Positions 1 to 11,023 of a stretch of DNA of 64,000 nucleotides are shown one piece after another. The notes below the pieces were generated by a model. That model searched no databases. It had not been told where the DNA came from and saw only the letters and a program-made list of their open reading frames with translations. Origin of the DNA: Boswellia sacra (Eukaryota; Streptophyta; Magnoliopsida; Sapindales; Burseraceae); the NCBI GenBank assembly GCA_013180625.2, contig SNVD02011157.1, forward strand, positions 481,926 through 545,925. Direction: 5' to 3'. Position 1 is the first letter of the stretch; the number at the start of each line of letters is the position of its first letter. The translations under genes were made by a program, and so were the position numbers.

Positions 1-959
1 ACTAATTAGATCAAAATTATCACACTTAGGATACCAAAGACCTAGATTTATGGTTCTAAGAAGATATCTAAATATCCTTTTGACAGCCTTAAGGTGAGAT
101 TCCTTTGGACAAGATTGAAATCTAGCACACATGCACACACTAAACATAATATCAGGTCTACTAGCAGTTAAATACAAAGGAGAGCCAATCATACCTCGAT
201 ATTTTGTTCCCTCAACATCTTTTCCTTTCTCATCTTTGTCAAGCTTGGTTAATGTACCCATAGGTGTGTTATATGTCCTTGAATTATCCATGCCAAACTT
301 CTTGAGAAGATCTCTTGTGTATTTAGCTTGATTAATGAAGATCCCATATATTGATTGCTTGATTTGAAGTCCAAGGATGAAATTTAATTCTCCCATTAAG
401 CTCATTTCAAATTCTTGTTGCATGCACTTGGAAAATTCATCACACATAAAGACATTAGTAGCACCAAATATAATATCATCAACATAGATTTGAACAATTA
501 ATAAATCATCATTTTTTGTTTTAACAAAAAGAGTAGTATCAACTTTTTTCATTTCGAAACCATTATCAATGAGAAATTTGCTCAATCTATCATACCATGC
601 TCTTGGTGCTTGTTTCAAGCCATAAAGTGCATTTTTGAGTTTGAAAACATGGTTTGGAAAATCATGATTTTGAAAACTAAGAGGTTGCTCTACATATACT
701 TCCTCCATAATGTAACCATTTAAAAATGCACTTTTGACATCCATTTGATATAATGTAAAATTTTTATAACATGCAAATGCACACAACATTCTAATTGATT
801 CTAATCTAGCAACCGGTGCAAAGGTTTCCTCATAATCAATACCTTCTTCTTGATTATATCATTGAGCAACAAGTCTAGCTTTGTTTCTAATAATGGTGCC
901 ATTTTCATCTACTTTATTTCTAAAAATTCATTTAGTGCCTATAATAGAATGATTTTTGG
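1..959 (-). pseudogene. Copia-1 pol, reverse transcriptase and start of RNase H
   Basis: Read on the minus strand, this encodes the RVT_2 reverse transcriptase. Visible blocks are a [17 protein letters not shown] motif, [16 protein letters not shown], and the catalytic [11 protein letters not shown] near 490. RT copies the element's RNA into cDNA inside virus-like particles. The frame has a TGA stop at 859-861 within the [12 protein letters not shown] block. The window edge cuts the protein after the GLWYPK block that precedes RNase H. On the other side it is separated from the start of the same RT (7166-7250) by the LINE, so one open frame was split into two pieces about 6.2 kb apart. Confidence 0.85.
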
Positions 960-974
960 GTCTAGGGACTAATT
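960..974. repeat. Target-site duplication of LINE-1, left copy
   Basis: The 15-bp sequence GTCTAGGGACTAATT occurs here and again at 7166-7180, directly bracketing the LINE. It belongs to the Copia-1 pol frame, so removing the LINE and one copy rejoins the RT coding sequence. Confidence 0.93.
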
Positions 975-1253
975 TTTTTTTGGAAAAATTACTATTCACA
1001 TAAAAAGAAAAAAGATTATACAAAATACGAGGGGCATACCCCAAGAAGAGTACTTAGTACTCACAAGTCCAAAAGGAAGAAAAACGAAGCCTAAAGGCCT
1101 CAAACAAAAAGCGAGATATGGAGCCAAAAGGCCCAAACAAAAAAGAAAAGGTGCGTAGGCCCAATAACGACCGCAACAAAGCTAACATTCCCAAGACAAT
1201 GCAACAAAAGGGCGCATGTGCCCAATTAAACAAAACAAAACTCAAAAAACCAA

Positions 1254-4200
1254 CTAATAACGAAGGCCCCATATAGCACGAAGCTGAGCAGTGATCACAT
1301 ACTTGGCCTCAATGGTAAGAAGCCGAGAGCGGACCAATGCAAAAATCTCATCAATCACCTGACGACGAGTCCGATGTCGCTGCTGATATACACGATCATT
1401 CCTCTCATACCATAGAAAATAAACTGTAGCAGAGAAAACCAAACGTGCAAGGATATGCCCAAAATTCTTCCTGCCTTGAAGATGAAGAGAAGCCCAATGA
1501 AGTAGAGAGAGCCAACCAGAAGATGGCCAAACAATAAGAGTCTTAGCTGAAATCTCCCCCCATACAGAAGACGAGAAAGGACAGCTGAAGAAAAGATGCT
1601 CGTGCGTCTCATTTGCTGAAGCACAGAGAACACAGCCTGAAGAAGATAACATGCCATGACTTCGTAGTCGATCCATAGTACGAAGACGGCCCAATGAGGC
1701 AAGCCAAAGTATAAAGGAGTGCCTTGGAATATGGCCAGGGAACCACAGAAGATGATAAAAGGAGTTTACCGAGCGTCTACTCCGTAATAATTCCCACGCT
1801 GAGGCAATAGAGAAAATACCAGAGGTGTGACCCTTCCAAACAATATGGTCAAGAGTCCCCATCATAGGTCAGATGCGGATAGAGTCCCAAACCCGTCTGA
1901 GGTCCGGTCCACCTTCAGGAAAAGCCCAATCTCCATCCTGAATGATAGCTGAGACCTTTGCATCTGAGGGAAGACCTGTAGATGAAAGAGTCCTGAATGA
2001 AAACAAATCACAAAGACGCCCCTGCGGCAACCAGTAATCCTGCCAAAGTGAGGTATCACGCCCATCTCCAATAGAAGAGACAAATTTACCCCTGCACCAA
2101 TCCCGACTCTGTAAAATCTTCCTCCAAGACCAGGAGGCTCCAGAAGTAACCCGAACCTGCCAAAACGAGCGACCCCGAAGGAGTACCTTATGAACCCAAA
2201 AAGACCATGTGGAAGACTTGTCAGAAAGAAGTCTCCAAACATGCTTCAAAATAGCAGCACGATTCCACTCCTTCACTCGCTTGATTCCTAAACCCCCTTC
2301 TTTCAATGGATAGCAAACCGAATCCCAAGCTACTTTGGCCCCAAAATGAGACAAAGAGGTTCCTTTCTACAGGAAAGCAGCCAGAATACCCTCGATCTTC
2401 CGTACCACAGCTGCTGGTAAAATAAACATAGATGACCAATAGACCTGGATGGAAAATAGTACCGACTTAATCAACTGGAGACGGCCAGCATAAGTCAGCA
2501 CAGCAGATGTCCACAATCTGACCCTCGAGAGAATTCGCTCTATCAAAGGAACACAGTCTGAAAGGCGTAATCTGGTACTAATCAGTGGCACCCCCAAATA
2601 TCGGATTGGCAAACTCCCCACTTGAAAACCCAAGATGGACTGTAACACTGTACGATCCTCATCATTGACTCCAGATAAGAAGACATGACTCTTGGCCGAA
2701 TTCGTAACTAAACCAGAGAGCTCTGTAAACTCTGCAAAGCATCATGAACTACCCTAACAGAGCCCACATCTGCCCTGCAAAAAACCATCAGATCATCTGC
2801 AAAACAAAGATGAGTAAGAGAAATCTGCTGGCATCTCCAATGGTATCGAAATCCAGGCCGCTGAGAAGCTTCCCGAAGAATACCACTCAAACCCTCCATG
2901 GCCAACACAAAAAGGTATGGCGACAACGGATCACCCTGTCGAACACCTCTAGAAGTGGGAAAGAAACCATAAAGCTCTCCATTTAAAGCGACCGAGAAGT
3001 GAGCAGAAGACATGCATGTCGCAATCCATCGGACCATGCACTCTGGGATACCAATCGTCCTTAATCCCAAAATGATGAAATCCCAACTGACATTATCAAA
3101 AGCTTTGCGAATATCCACCTTTAACGCGCACCGGGGAGGCGAATGCCCAAGGTGGTAATTATGCATAAGCTCTTGTGTCAATAGAATGGCATCAGAGATC
3201 CTCCGACCTGGGACAAAAGCTGACTGCGAACTCCCAACTACATCAGGTAACACTGCTTTGAATCGGTTTACAATCACTTTAGAGATGCACTTGTAAAGAA
3301 CGTTACAACATGAGATTGGTCGAAAGTCACTCATAGTCTGAGGAGTCTCTACCTTGGGGACCAAGGCAATCCGAGTGGCATTAACACACTTCGGCATCCG
3401 ACAAGTCGCAAAGAAGTAGCGCACCGCAGCCATAAACTCAGCACTAATAATGTCCCAAGCCCATTTAAAGAACAGAGAAGTGTACCCATCCGGTCCTGGA
3501 GCTTTATCATCGGGAATCGAGAATAAAGCTGACCTGATCTCATTATCAGTAATAGGGCACACTAAAGAAGGCAGCATCTCCGTAGAAACTCTGCCAGAGA
3601 AAAATCGAGAAGCATATACAAGAGAAGGGCGAGGAGGAGCTGTAAGCAATTTCTGGAAATACCTCACAGCTAGATGACCTAAGTCGCCTCTATCTGTAAC
3701 AATGGTGCCAACCTCATCCTCAAGCTGACGAATCCAATTCCTGACTTGTCTATGGATCAGAGACTTGTGAAAGAATTTAGTATTCTGATCCCCCTGAGAG
3801 AGCCATTGGATCCTAGACCTCTGCCGAAAGAAAGCCTCTTCATCCCTGCACAACTGAAAATACCGCTTAGCAAAATCCCTCTCAGCCAAAATACACTCTG
3901 GGGAAGAAGGGCTCTCATCCAGAGCAGCCTGAGCTGCTGCCCACTGAGCCCTAACCTCACTGACCCTACTAGAGATGTGACTAGAGGCTTTGGCATGCAA
4001 AGTCTTAAACTCCCGTTTCAACAACCCCAATTTCTGCGTAACTCGAAACAAAGGATCCTCGTCCACAAGCGTAGACCATAATTTCTGAACAATCTCCAAA
4101 AAATCCTCTCGGTGAGCCCAAAAGTTTAAAAATTTAAAAGGACTGGAGGTCTGCCTACGTTGATCTCCAAACCTTATGACCAAAGCACTGTGATCAGAAA

Positions 4201-4891
4201 CATCCCGTGGAAGAATCTCAGAAGTTGTGTTTGGCCAAGTCAAGAACCAAGAAGCGCTACCGAAACTCCAATCAAGAGTCCGGAGAATAGTACCCTCTCC
4301 CTGCTGCCCATTATGCCAAGTATACCGGAGTCCAAGAGATGGAACTCTGATCAATGCTGCATCATGTATACACTGACCAAAATCATCCATATAACCACGC
4401 CAAGCCTTATCCCCTCCAACTCTATCCGACGAGCGTAAAATCGCATTAAAATCACCCAATGCCAACCAAGGTAAGTCACCAAAATCCCTGGACTGAGCTC
4501 TGATACAGTCCCATAACTGTCGACGGACACCCGGATCATTAGAACCATAAACAAATAGCAAACCAAAAGAAACCCCATCAGATAATCTGGTAGCCCGACA
4601 AACAATCCACTGTGAAGAAAGCTGCAGATCACTCAACCTATACAATGTAGGATCCCAACACACCAAAACTCGGCAAGCAATTGACTCAGTGGCATTGGAT
4701 AAAAACTTCCAAGAAGGACAAATACCCGAAACCACTGAAGCAAGATGTCGCTGATCAACCTTAGTCTCTAAGAGACCAATCAAACCTAAAGAATACTTAG
4801 AAATCCAATTTCTAACTGCCCGCTGCGAAGAGAAGCCATTAAGGCCTCTAATATTCCAACTTCCTATCATAGGAAACTGGAAATAACTCAT
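1254..4891 (-). pseudogene. LINE ORF2: AP-type endonuclease and reverse transcriptase
   Basis: The N-terminal part is an apurinic-type endonuclease: SWNIRGLNG (Asn), GLLETKV (Glu), LALGDFNAIL (Asp/Asn) and SDHSAL (catalytic His) are all present. The RT follows, with DDKAPGPDGYTS, SAFVPGRRISDAI, KAFDNVSWDFI, GVRQGDPLSPYLF and the catalytic FADDLMVF. The C-terminal part has the zinc-binding domain of plant LINE RTs (CVLCASANETHEHLFFSC). The main open part is 4891-2708. A one-base frameshift lies near 2725, then in-frame stops at 2367-2369 (TAG) and 1869-1871 (TGA). The endonuclease nicks the target and the RT primes from it. ORF2 begins 15 bases after the original end of ORF1. Confidence 0.92.
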
Positions 4892-4906
4892 GACTGAAAA
4901 AAGAAA

Positions 4907-6198
4907 TCATTTGGGGCGCACGCCTCCTTTGCCCCCATTGCCACCCTTTTTACTCTAGACCTTTTAACCCTTCTTTGGAGGAGCAATCCTTGAAGAATCA
5001 GGTAAAGTAGCTACAGGGCTATCAGGGCACTTCAAAATTTGATCCTGGTGAGTCTCAATAGGAGATAGTGATTCAGGATCAGAATCTGACTCAAAACTCG
5101 AACCATGGGTAGCAATCTGGCCTAGTTTAGTAAAGATCCTTTCCATCGAATCTGCCCCGGTAGTTACTGGATTTGAAGTCAATAGTGCAAGAGGTCCAGC
5201 TGGTGTGGAGTCAGTAACAATACCTTTACCCTTGTCTTTTAGAGCTGGGGTTATATCTTCAGCACTAAGCTGATCTTGGCCAGGCTCAATATGAACAGCT
5301 GCTGCAACAACAGGGTCAGCAGTCTTCCCCTTATCTCTCAAGATGAGGGCTGTAGTAGTAACTGACGCCTTAGCCTCTGTACGAGCAGAAGTTGCAATAG
5401 GTATCGGACAAGTATGGCCAAACAAACAACACTTGGGACATCATTTTGGCTTCCATTCATATTCTACCCTGATCTTGATCGGTTCAGAAGAAAGCTTACA
5501 CCGGATCTCAAAGTCTTGCACTGGAGCATGCTCCGCATCTATCTCAACACAGACTCTGGCATAGGATAACCTAGTGTGCTCATAAGTCATCCTGTCACAT
5601 GACAAAGGTCGACCAACCATACTAGAAATAGCACTGAGTGCTTTGGTTGACCACAATGGAAATGGTAGTCCATATAACCGAATCCAGACTGGAATCCTAG
5701 AAATCCTGCTCTGATCAAAAGAGAAATGAGGATTCCATTGTTGAAGAATGATGTGCTTCCCACAAACATCCAGGGTCCTCTCTCTAAAATATCCTAAACC
5801 TCCTCCACTGTTCTAAATTTGAAAATCAAGAATCCCGTCCCAGTAGAGCGGACATCCTCTAAACCACTAGACTGCCATGCACGCATCGCAATGGAACGTG
5901 CAGCATGAAAAGGCATAGTATACCCAGGAAAAAAACCCACGATACAGCGCAACCAATCAGCCCCCGCATCATCAACCAGCTCATTAGGGAGCTCAAGGAT
6001 TGAACCCGGGTCCTTCCGGGCTATCGAGTCAAGGCAAAATCTAGTGCTGGCCTCAGTAACCCGAACCCTATCAGCCCAAGAACCGGGTGGTTTGGGTAAG
6101 GGTTGTTTTAGGGTGGTGTTTCGGGCAGGTGGGTGTGTTTGAGTGGCACGAGGCGGGGTTTGGGTCTGGTTCTGTTTGTTAGGGGCGGAGGTGGCCAT
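4907..6198 (-). pseudogene. LINE ORF1: DUF4283-type RNA-binding protein
   Basis: The start is the MATSAPNKQNQ methionine at 6198, which fits the Pro-rich N-terminus of plant L1 ORF1 proteins; an upstream in-frame ATG at 6303 lies in the leader. A DUF4283 domain follows (GFFPGYTMPFHAARSIAMRA, then GTGFLIFKFRTVEE). After a frameshift near 5790 the frame continues through a YEWKPK block into a zinc knuckle of the DUF4283-linked type (CPKCCLFGHTC). An in-frame TGA at 5441-5443 interrupts this knuckle. The acidic, Ser/Thr-rich tail meets a stop at 4964; the ancestral Lys/Gly-rich end probably ran to about 4907. The protein would bind LINE RNA. Confidence 0.85.
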
Positions 6199-7165
6199 AA
6201 TAGGGATGGTGTAGTGTAGGCTAGAAAATGTGTGGTGAAAATAGTGGGTAACCTCAACTGGAAGCAATAAACAAAAATTAACTCCAAAACTCCAAAATAC
6301 CAACCAACAATCAATTCAACCAAATATCTCCAAATCAGTCAATTCAACCAAAGTATCCAACCGACAATCCAAATAACCAGGTGCATGCAGAAAAGCAAGT
6401 TCACAATAGTTTAAGAACAAATTAAAGAAGATAATGTGAAATTGCGATATAGGGTGTGCATACCGGTCACCAAAACGGGCATGAAAAAAGAACTAGTGAA
6501 TAGTTTCTGTTGATGTCGCTCCTTGGATTTGATTATCCGTAAGGAATTTGGGTGTCAGTCAAGAAGCAAATATGCATGTAATAGGCTGAGGAGGAACCTG
6601 GAAGAATCGATGAATAGTATTTTCGGATGAACAGTACTGCCGCCGTCAGGAATAGTATCTCCGAAAATATAAATGCGATTTCAGGGAGAAATACTGGGAA
6701 TCTAACGATACTACAGAAGGGAAACCTGATCGACACCTCTTGATCTACACTTTGGTACCGGAGGTGACGACCCACTCTCCGTCGAACAGAAAAGCGGCGG
6801 TGAATAGTAGATTAAAAACTCCGTGGACGGGGCTGAAGACGGTCGAAAAAGATTTCGATGCTGAAGAAAGATTTGCAGAACGGGCCGAGATGAAGCTAAC
6901 CACGCTGGCGGTGACTATCCACTCGCCACTCTGCCGTCGTGAATAGTGAAAATCGATACCCGTTTTCTGTAGATTTGAACGTTTTCCGTTCGAAATCTCA
7001 AAAGGCTCAAGAAGGAAAGTTTGATTAGCGTATTTCGATCTACAATATGTGTGAATCTCAAAGCGTAACTCGCAAAACCGGCGAAATGAACAGTAACTCC
7101 GGCGGTGTCATTTGAGAGAAAATCATGTTTCAAACCCACCGTAAATTTGAAAAAGAAAATTAATT
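6199..7165 (-). other. LINE-1 5' leader with internal short repeats
   Basis: This is the untranslated leader upstream of ORF1. It is richer in G+C than the surroundings. Phrases such as GGTGAATAGT, GAACAGTA and GATCTACA recur, resembling the clearer 156-bp repeats in the leader of LINE-2. The last ~60 bases before the target duplication resemble the 5' end of LINE-2 (shared ATTTGAGAGAAAAT), which sets the 5' boundary. No credible protein was seen. Confidence 0.7.
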
Positions 7166-7180
7166 GTCTAGGGACTAATT
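7166..7180. repeat. Target-site duplication of LINE-1, right copy
   Basis: Identical to 960-974 over 15 bp. It lies immediately 5' of the LINE on the sense strand. Confidence 0.93.
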
Positions 7181-9222
7181 CCCAAACTTGATTTCTCTCA
7201 AATTGATTCAATTCTTCTTGCATAGCCAAAATCCAACTTTCGTCATTTTCGGCTTCTTCAAAAGATTTTGGTTCAAATTGAGAGACAAAAGCAAAATGAT
7301 TAAAAAAGTTCTTAAAAGAATATCTAGTTTTCATACCTTGTGATGGTTCACCAATAATGAGATCTTTAGGGTGAGCTTTTGCATACCTCCATTCCTTTGG
7401 TAATTCTTGGGAAGAATCATTTACTTCCTCAAGCTTTTCTTGTTGAAGTTGTAATTCATCTTGGCTCTTTTCATCAAGCCTTGATTCCTTGATTTGCCTT
7501 TCTACCTCAACAATATCATCATCTAAATTCTTTGAAGAAATAACATTAGTTTCATCAAATTCAACATGCATAGATTCTTCAATAGTAAGAGTCTTTTTGT
7601 TAAAAACTCTATATGCTTTACTATGGTTGGAGTAGCCAACAAAAATTTCAACATCGGCTTTTGCATCAAATTTTCCAAGGTTATCCTTGGTGTTTAAAAT
7701 AAAACATTTACATCCAAAAACTTTAAAAAATCCAATGTTGGGTTTTCTTCCTTTCCAAAGTTCATAAGGAGTTTTCTTTATTAAAGCTCTAATATGGACT
7801 CTATTGATTATAAAGCATGCGGTATTAACGGCTTCGGCCCAAAAATATTTTGGCAAATTATTTTCAAGTAACATGGTCCTAGCCATTTCTTGGATAGTCC
7901 TATTTTTCCTCTCAACAACACCATTTTGTTGTGGAGTTCTAGGTGAGGAAAAATTATGTTCAAAACCATTTTCATCACAAAGATTTTCAAATGCAACATT
8001 GTCTACTTCACCACCATGATCACTCCTAATGGACACAATAGAATACCCTTTTTGATTTTGGACTCTTTTTGCAAATTTTGAAAAAGCTTGTATGGCCTCA
8101 TTTTTAGTTTTCAAGAATAATACCCAAGTGAATCTTGAATAATCATCCACAATAACAAAAACATAATACTTTCCACCAAGGCTTTGAGTTCTTGATGGTC
8201 CAAATAAATCCAAATGAAGTAATTGTAGAGGTTTATTTGTTGAAATAAATTTCTTATGTTTAAAAGAAGTTCTCACTTGTTTTCCAAATTGACAAGCATC
8301 ACAAATCTTCTCCTTTTCAAATTTTATTTTTGGAAGACCATCAACTAAATCATTTTTAGAAATTTTTGAAATTGTGTCCATGCTAGCATGACTTAACCTT
8401 CTATGCCATAACCAAGCATCATGATTAACAACGAAATAATTTTCTACATGATCATTAACATCAATATCAATTGTATAAATATTACCACATCTATTACCAA
8501 CAAATAATGTCTTATTGTTACTAACATCCTTAATCACACATCTATTAGGCTCAAAAGTAACAAAATATCCCTTATCACACAATTGACTAATGCTAATCAA
8601 ATCATGTTTTAAACTATGAACAAGCAAAACATCTTTAATAATAGGTAAAGAAGGGTAACCAATATCACCATGTCCGATTACCCTTCCTTTGGCATTATCA
8701 CCGAAGGTCACATATCCTCCTTTCTTCATGATTAATCTTGAGAACTTGGAGGCATCTCCGGTCATATGCCTTGAGCATCCACTATCTAAGTACCACTTGT
8801 GTTGCCACTTTGTCTCTACAATCAACATTCAAGGAGTAACTTTTTGGTACCCAAAAGTTCTTGGGTCCTTGGGGGTTAGTTATGGTACTTTTTGGAACCC
8901 ATATTTGTTTCAAATTAGGATTTCTCTTAATATAGCAAGAATGCACTTTGTGTCCTTTTCTTCCACAATAAGTACATGAATGATTAGGATTATTCCTAGA
9001 AGATGCATGAGCAAAATAATTTTTAAAATACTTTTGAATTTTATGAGTTTTATATCCTAAACCTCTTTTATCAAAAACACACCTTTGGTTTTGTAACATA
9101 GAATTCAAATTTTTTGTGCTTTTTGTAAAACTATCAACAATATTTCTTAAGTCATTATTTTCCTTTTTCAAAATAGCATTTTGTTTCTCCAATTTATCAA
9201 AATCTTTTTGTTTTAAAATGTC
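7166..9222 (-). pseudogene. Copia-1 gag end, protease, integrase and start of RT
   Basis: On the minus strand this reads through a second CCHC knuckle (CTYCGRKGHKVHSC), then the protease active site (WYLDSGCSRHMTGD) and the GAG_pre-integrase block (LWHRRLSHASM, then CDACQFGKQVR). The integrase core follows with its D-D-E residues: HLDLFGPS, SIRSDHGGE and NGVVERKNRT. After KVFGCKCFILN come an acidic linker and the beginning of RT (EEAENDESWILAMQEEL). The frame then enters LINE sequence. A break lies near 8800, where the knuckle and protease parts are in different frames. The integrase would insert the cDNA and the protease would cut the polyprotein. Confidence 0.9.
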
Positions 9223-9227
9223 ATTTT
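9223..9227. repeat. Target-site duplication of the solo LTR
   Basis: ATTTT here and at 11019-11023, directly abutting the TG...CA ends of the solo LTR. Confidence 0.85.
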
Positions 9228-9444
9228 TGTTAGCACTAAGCCTACATGATAATTTTGATGATAACAATACACATTGATTCATTGAGATTTACTAACATGT
9301 TTATTTATGTGTAAGAGTAAGATCATTGAAATAATTTTAAAATCAAGAAGAGGCTTATTAAAATGAAGTGTTGAAGCTAAGGAGAAGACTACATGTTAAA
9401 GGCACCAAAGTTTAAGAACAAGGATTGACTCAAGGAATGTGACA

Positions 9445-10205
9445 CATGAGCAATGTTCAATCAATTGGTCATATATATCTCTACAAAATATCCAAATGAC
9501 GTGATTCTTGAGCCTTTGGAAAGCTTACTCAATTTATAACATTTCATATGTTTTAATGAAATTCAAATTTCAAGTGCAAGGTTGTCCAAATCATCATGCA
9601 AGTTGAAAGACAAATGGAAGCAGCTAACATGAGCACCGAATACTCTTTTGGACATATCTTGAGCTAGAAAAATCAAAATGACTTGATTCTTGTGGCATTA
9701 GAAAGATGACTTAATGGGGCACATTTCATATGTTTTGAAGAAATTCAAATTTCAAATGGAAGGCCGACATAATTGACATGCAATTCGGTAGACTGACACA
9801 GAGAAGAAAAATCAACTCACATGAGCACGAATGGTGTTTTGGCCATATATTAAGATAGAGATATCAAAATTCTTTGATTCTTAATGTTTTGGAAAGCTTA
9901 TTCAAATATGCAGATCTTTTATGTTTTGAAGAAATTAAAATTTCAAACGGAAGGCTGACAGAATTATCATTCAATTTGGTGGACTGACACAAGAAAGAAA
10001 AATCAAGTCACATGAGCACCGAATGGTGTTTTGGCCATATCTTGAGCTACAGATATCCAAATGACTTGATTCTTGATGCGTTGGAAAGCTTATTCAAATG
10101 TGCAGATCTTTTATGTTTTACAGATTTTCAAATTTCAAACGGAACATTGACAAAAATGGCAGACAAAATTACGTTTTTATGGTGGGCAGAAAATTTGGAG
10201 ATGGT
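9445..10205 (+). repeat. About 190-bp tandem monomers in the LTR U3 region
   Basis: The phrase CATGAGCA recurs at 9445, 9628, 9820 and 10011. Each time it is followed by a block containing 'catatcttgagcta', 'atatccaaatgacttgattctt', a 'ttggaaagcttattcaa' phrase and 'caaatttcaa'. This gives four imperfect direct repeats of 183-192 bp upstream of the TATA box. The same monomers are seen inverted at roughly 13230-14000 in the 5' LTR. Their position suggests promoter or enhancer repeats. Confidence 0.8.
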
Positions 10206-10236
10206 GTCTTCACTTGATTAAGTTCATCTCATTTGC

Positions 10237-10244
10237 CTATAAAA
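10237..10244 (+). promoter_or_regulatory. LTR TATA box of the solo LTR
   Basis: CTATAAAAGGAGCCC is a strong plant TATA box about 1 kb into the LTR, downstream of the 190-bp monomers. It marks the U3/R boundary region. Confidence 0.75.
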
Positions 10245-10446
10245 GGAGCCCTTCTCCCATGCATTCAACAAGAGCAAGAGAAGCATATATCAAGCAAAAA
10301 ACAAGAGAAATATCAAGTCTAGAGAGCTTTTATATTTTTATCTACTCTTTGAAGAGAGTTGTACTTTTGTTGTAAAAATTATCCTTGTTCTTGTATTGTG
10401 GTGAGAGTGAGATATTCTTGTAAAGGATAATAGTTATCCTTGAGAG

Positions 10447-10705
10447 AACTCTTGTTGTGTGTTATCAAGAGTTGAAGGAAGTTGCCTTGGTGAGGTTGTT
10501 CATCAAGAAGAACTCTTGGTGTGGTGTTATCAAGAGTTGAAGAAAGTTGCCTTGGTGAGGTTGTTCATCAAGAAGAACTCTTGGTGTGGTGTTATCAAGA
10601 GTTGAAGGAAGTTGCCTTGGTGAGGTTGTTCATCAAGAAGAACTCTTGGTGTGGTGTTATCAAGGGTTGAAAGAAAAAGTCTTGGTGAGGTTGTTCATCA
10701 AGCAA
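10447..10705 (+). repeat. 65-bp tandem repeat, four units, in the LTR
   Basis: AACTCTTGKTGT-type unit starts fall at 10447, 10511, 10576 and 10641, giving a period of 64-65 bp with few mismatches. The equivalent place in the 5' LTR (about 12705-12860, minus) has fewer units. The array differs in copy number between copies of the same LTR. Confidence 0.9.
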
Positions 10706-10758
10706 GTTGTAAAGATTTCTACAACTTAGTGGAAAGCCTAGCTTGTGGAGCTAGGAGC

Positions 10759-10789
10759 CGTGGACGTAGGCAAGGTTTGCCGAACCACG
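10759..10789 (+). other. Conserved Copia LTR hairpin (solo LTR copy)
   Basis: A 31-nt inverted structure. Outer stem CGTGG (10759-10763) pairs with CCACG (10785-10789). Internal loop ACGTA lies opposite GAA. Inner stem GGCAA (10769-10773) pairs with TTGCC (10777-10781), and the tip is GGT. It lies about 520 bases downstream of the TATA box. The same architecture occurs in the LTRs of two other Copia elements here (see findings). Confidence 0.8.
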
Positions 10790-11023
10790 TACATTGAGTT
10801 TGCACTCTCTCTATCCCTATCCTCTTTACATTTACTTGCACTTGTGATTGTTCTTTATTGCTATTCTCTTGATTGCATTTTATTTTCATCTTCTTCACCT
10901 TTATTCTCAAAGAAAGAGTTAAATAATTTTGATCTTCAAATAAAAGTTTTACAAATCCGTTTTGATAAATAAAAACCCAATTCACCCCCCCTCTTGGGTT
11001 GTCATACCTGGGTCAACAATTTT

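Larger units (their letters stand above)
975..7165 (-). mobile_element. LINE-1: full-length L1-type non-LTR retrotransposon
   Basis: This is a 6.2-kb minus-strand LINE. The 3' end is at the left and shows a poly(T) run (poly(A) on the sense strand) at about 975-981; the 5' end is at 7165. It has a long GC-richer 5' leader, ORF1 (DUF4283-type RNA-binding protein with zinc knuckle) and ORF2 (endonuclease, RT, C-terminal zinc-binding domain). Perfect 15-bp target duplications flank it, as expected of target-primed reverse transcription. Both ORFs carry stops or frameshifts, so the copy is dead. No RNase H domain is visible after the RT. Confidence 0.93.
9228..11018 (+). mobile_element. Solo LTR of the Copia-1 family, inserted in reverse orientation
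   Basis: The sequence starts TGTTAGC and ends GGGTCAACA. It matches, in reverse complement, the 5' LTR of the host element at 12379-14258. It is flanked by the 5-bp duplication ATTTT (9223-9227 and 11019-11023). No internal sequence is present, so it is a solo LTR left by LTR-LTR recombination. It cuts the Copia-1 gag frame: the coiled-coil part ending at 11024 continues at 9222. Promoter, tandem repeats and the shared hairpin are annotated separately. Confidence 0.93.

Noticed and set aside
2744..4632. Several plus- and minus-strand frames of 60-110 codons inside the LINE
   Set aside because: They overlap the clearly homologous ORF2 in other frames and show no domain of their own.
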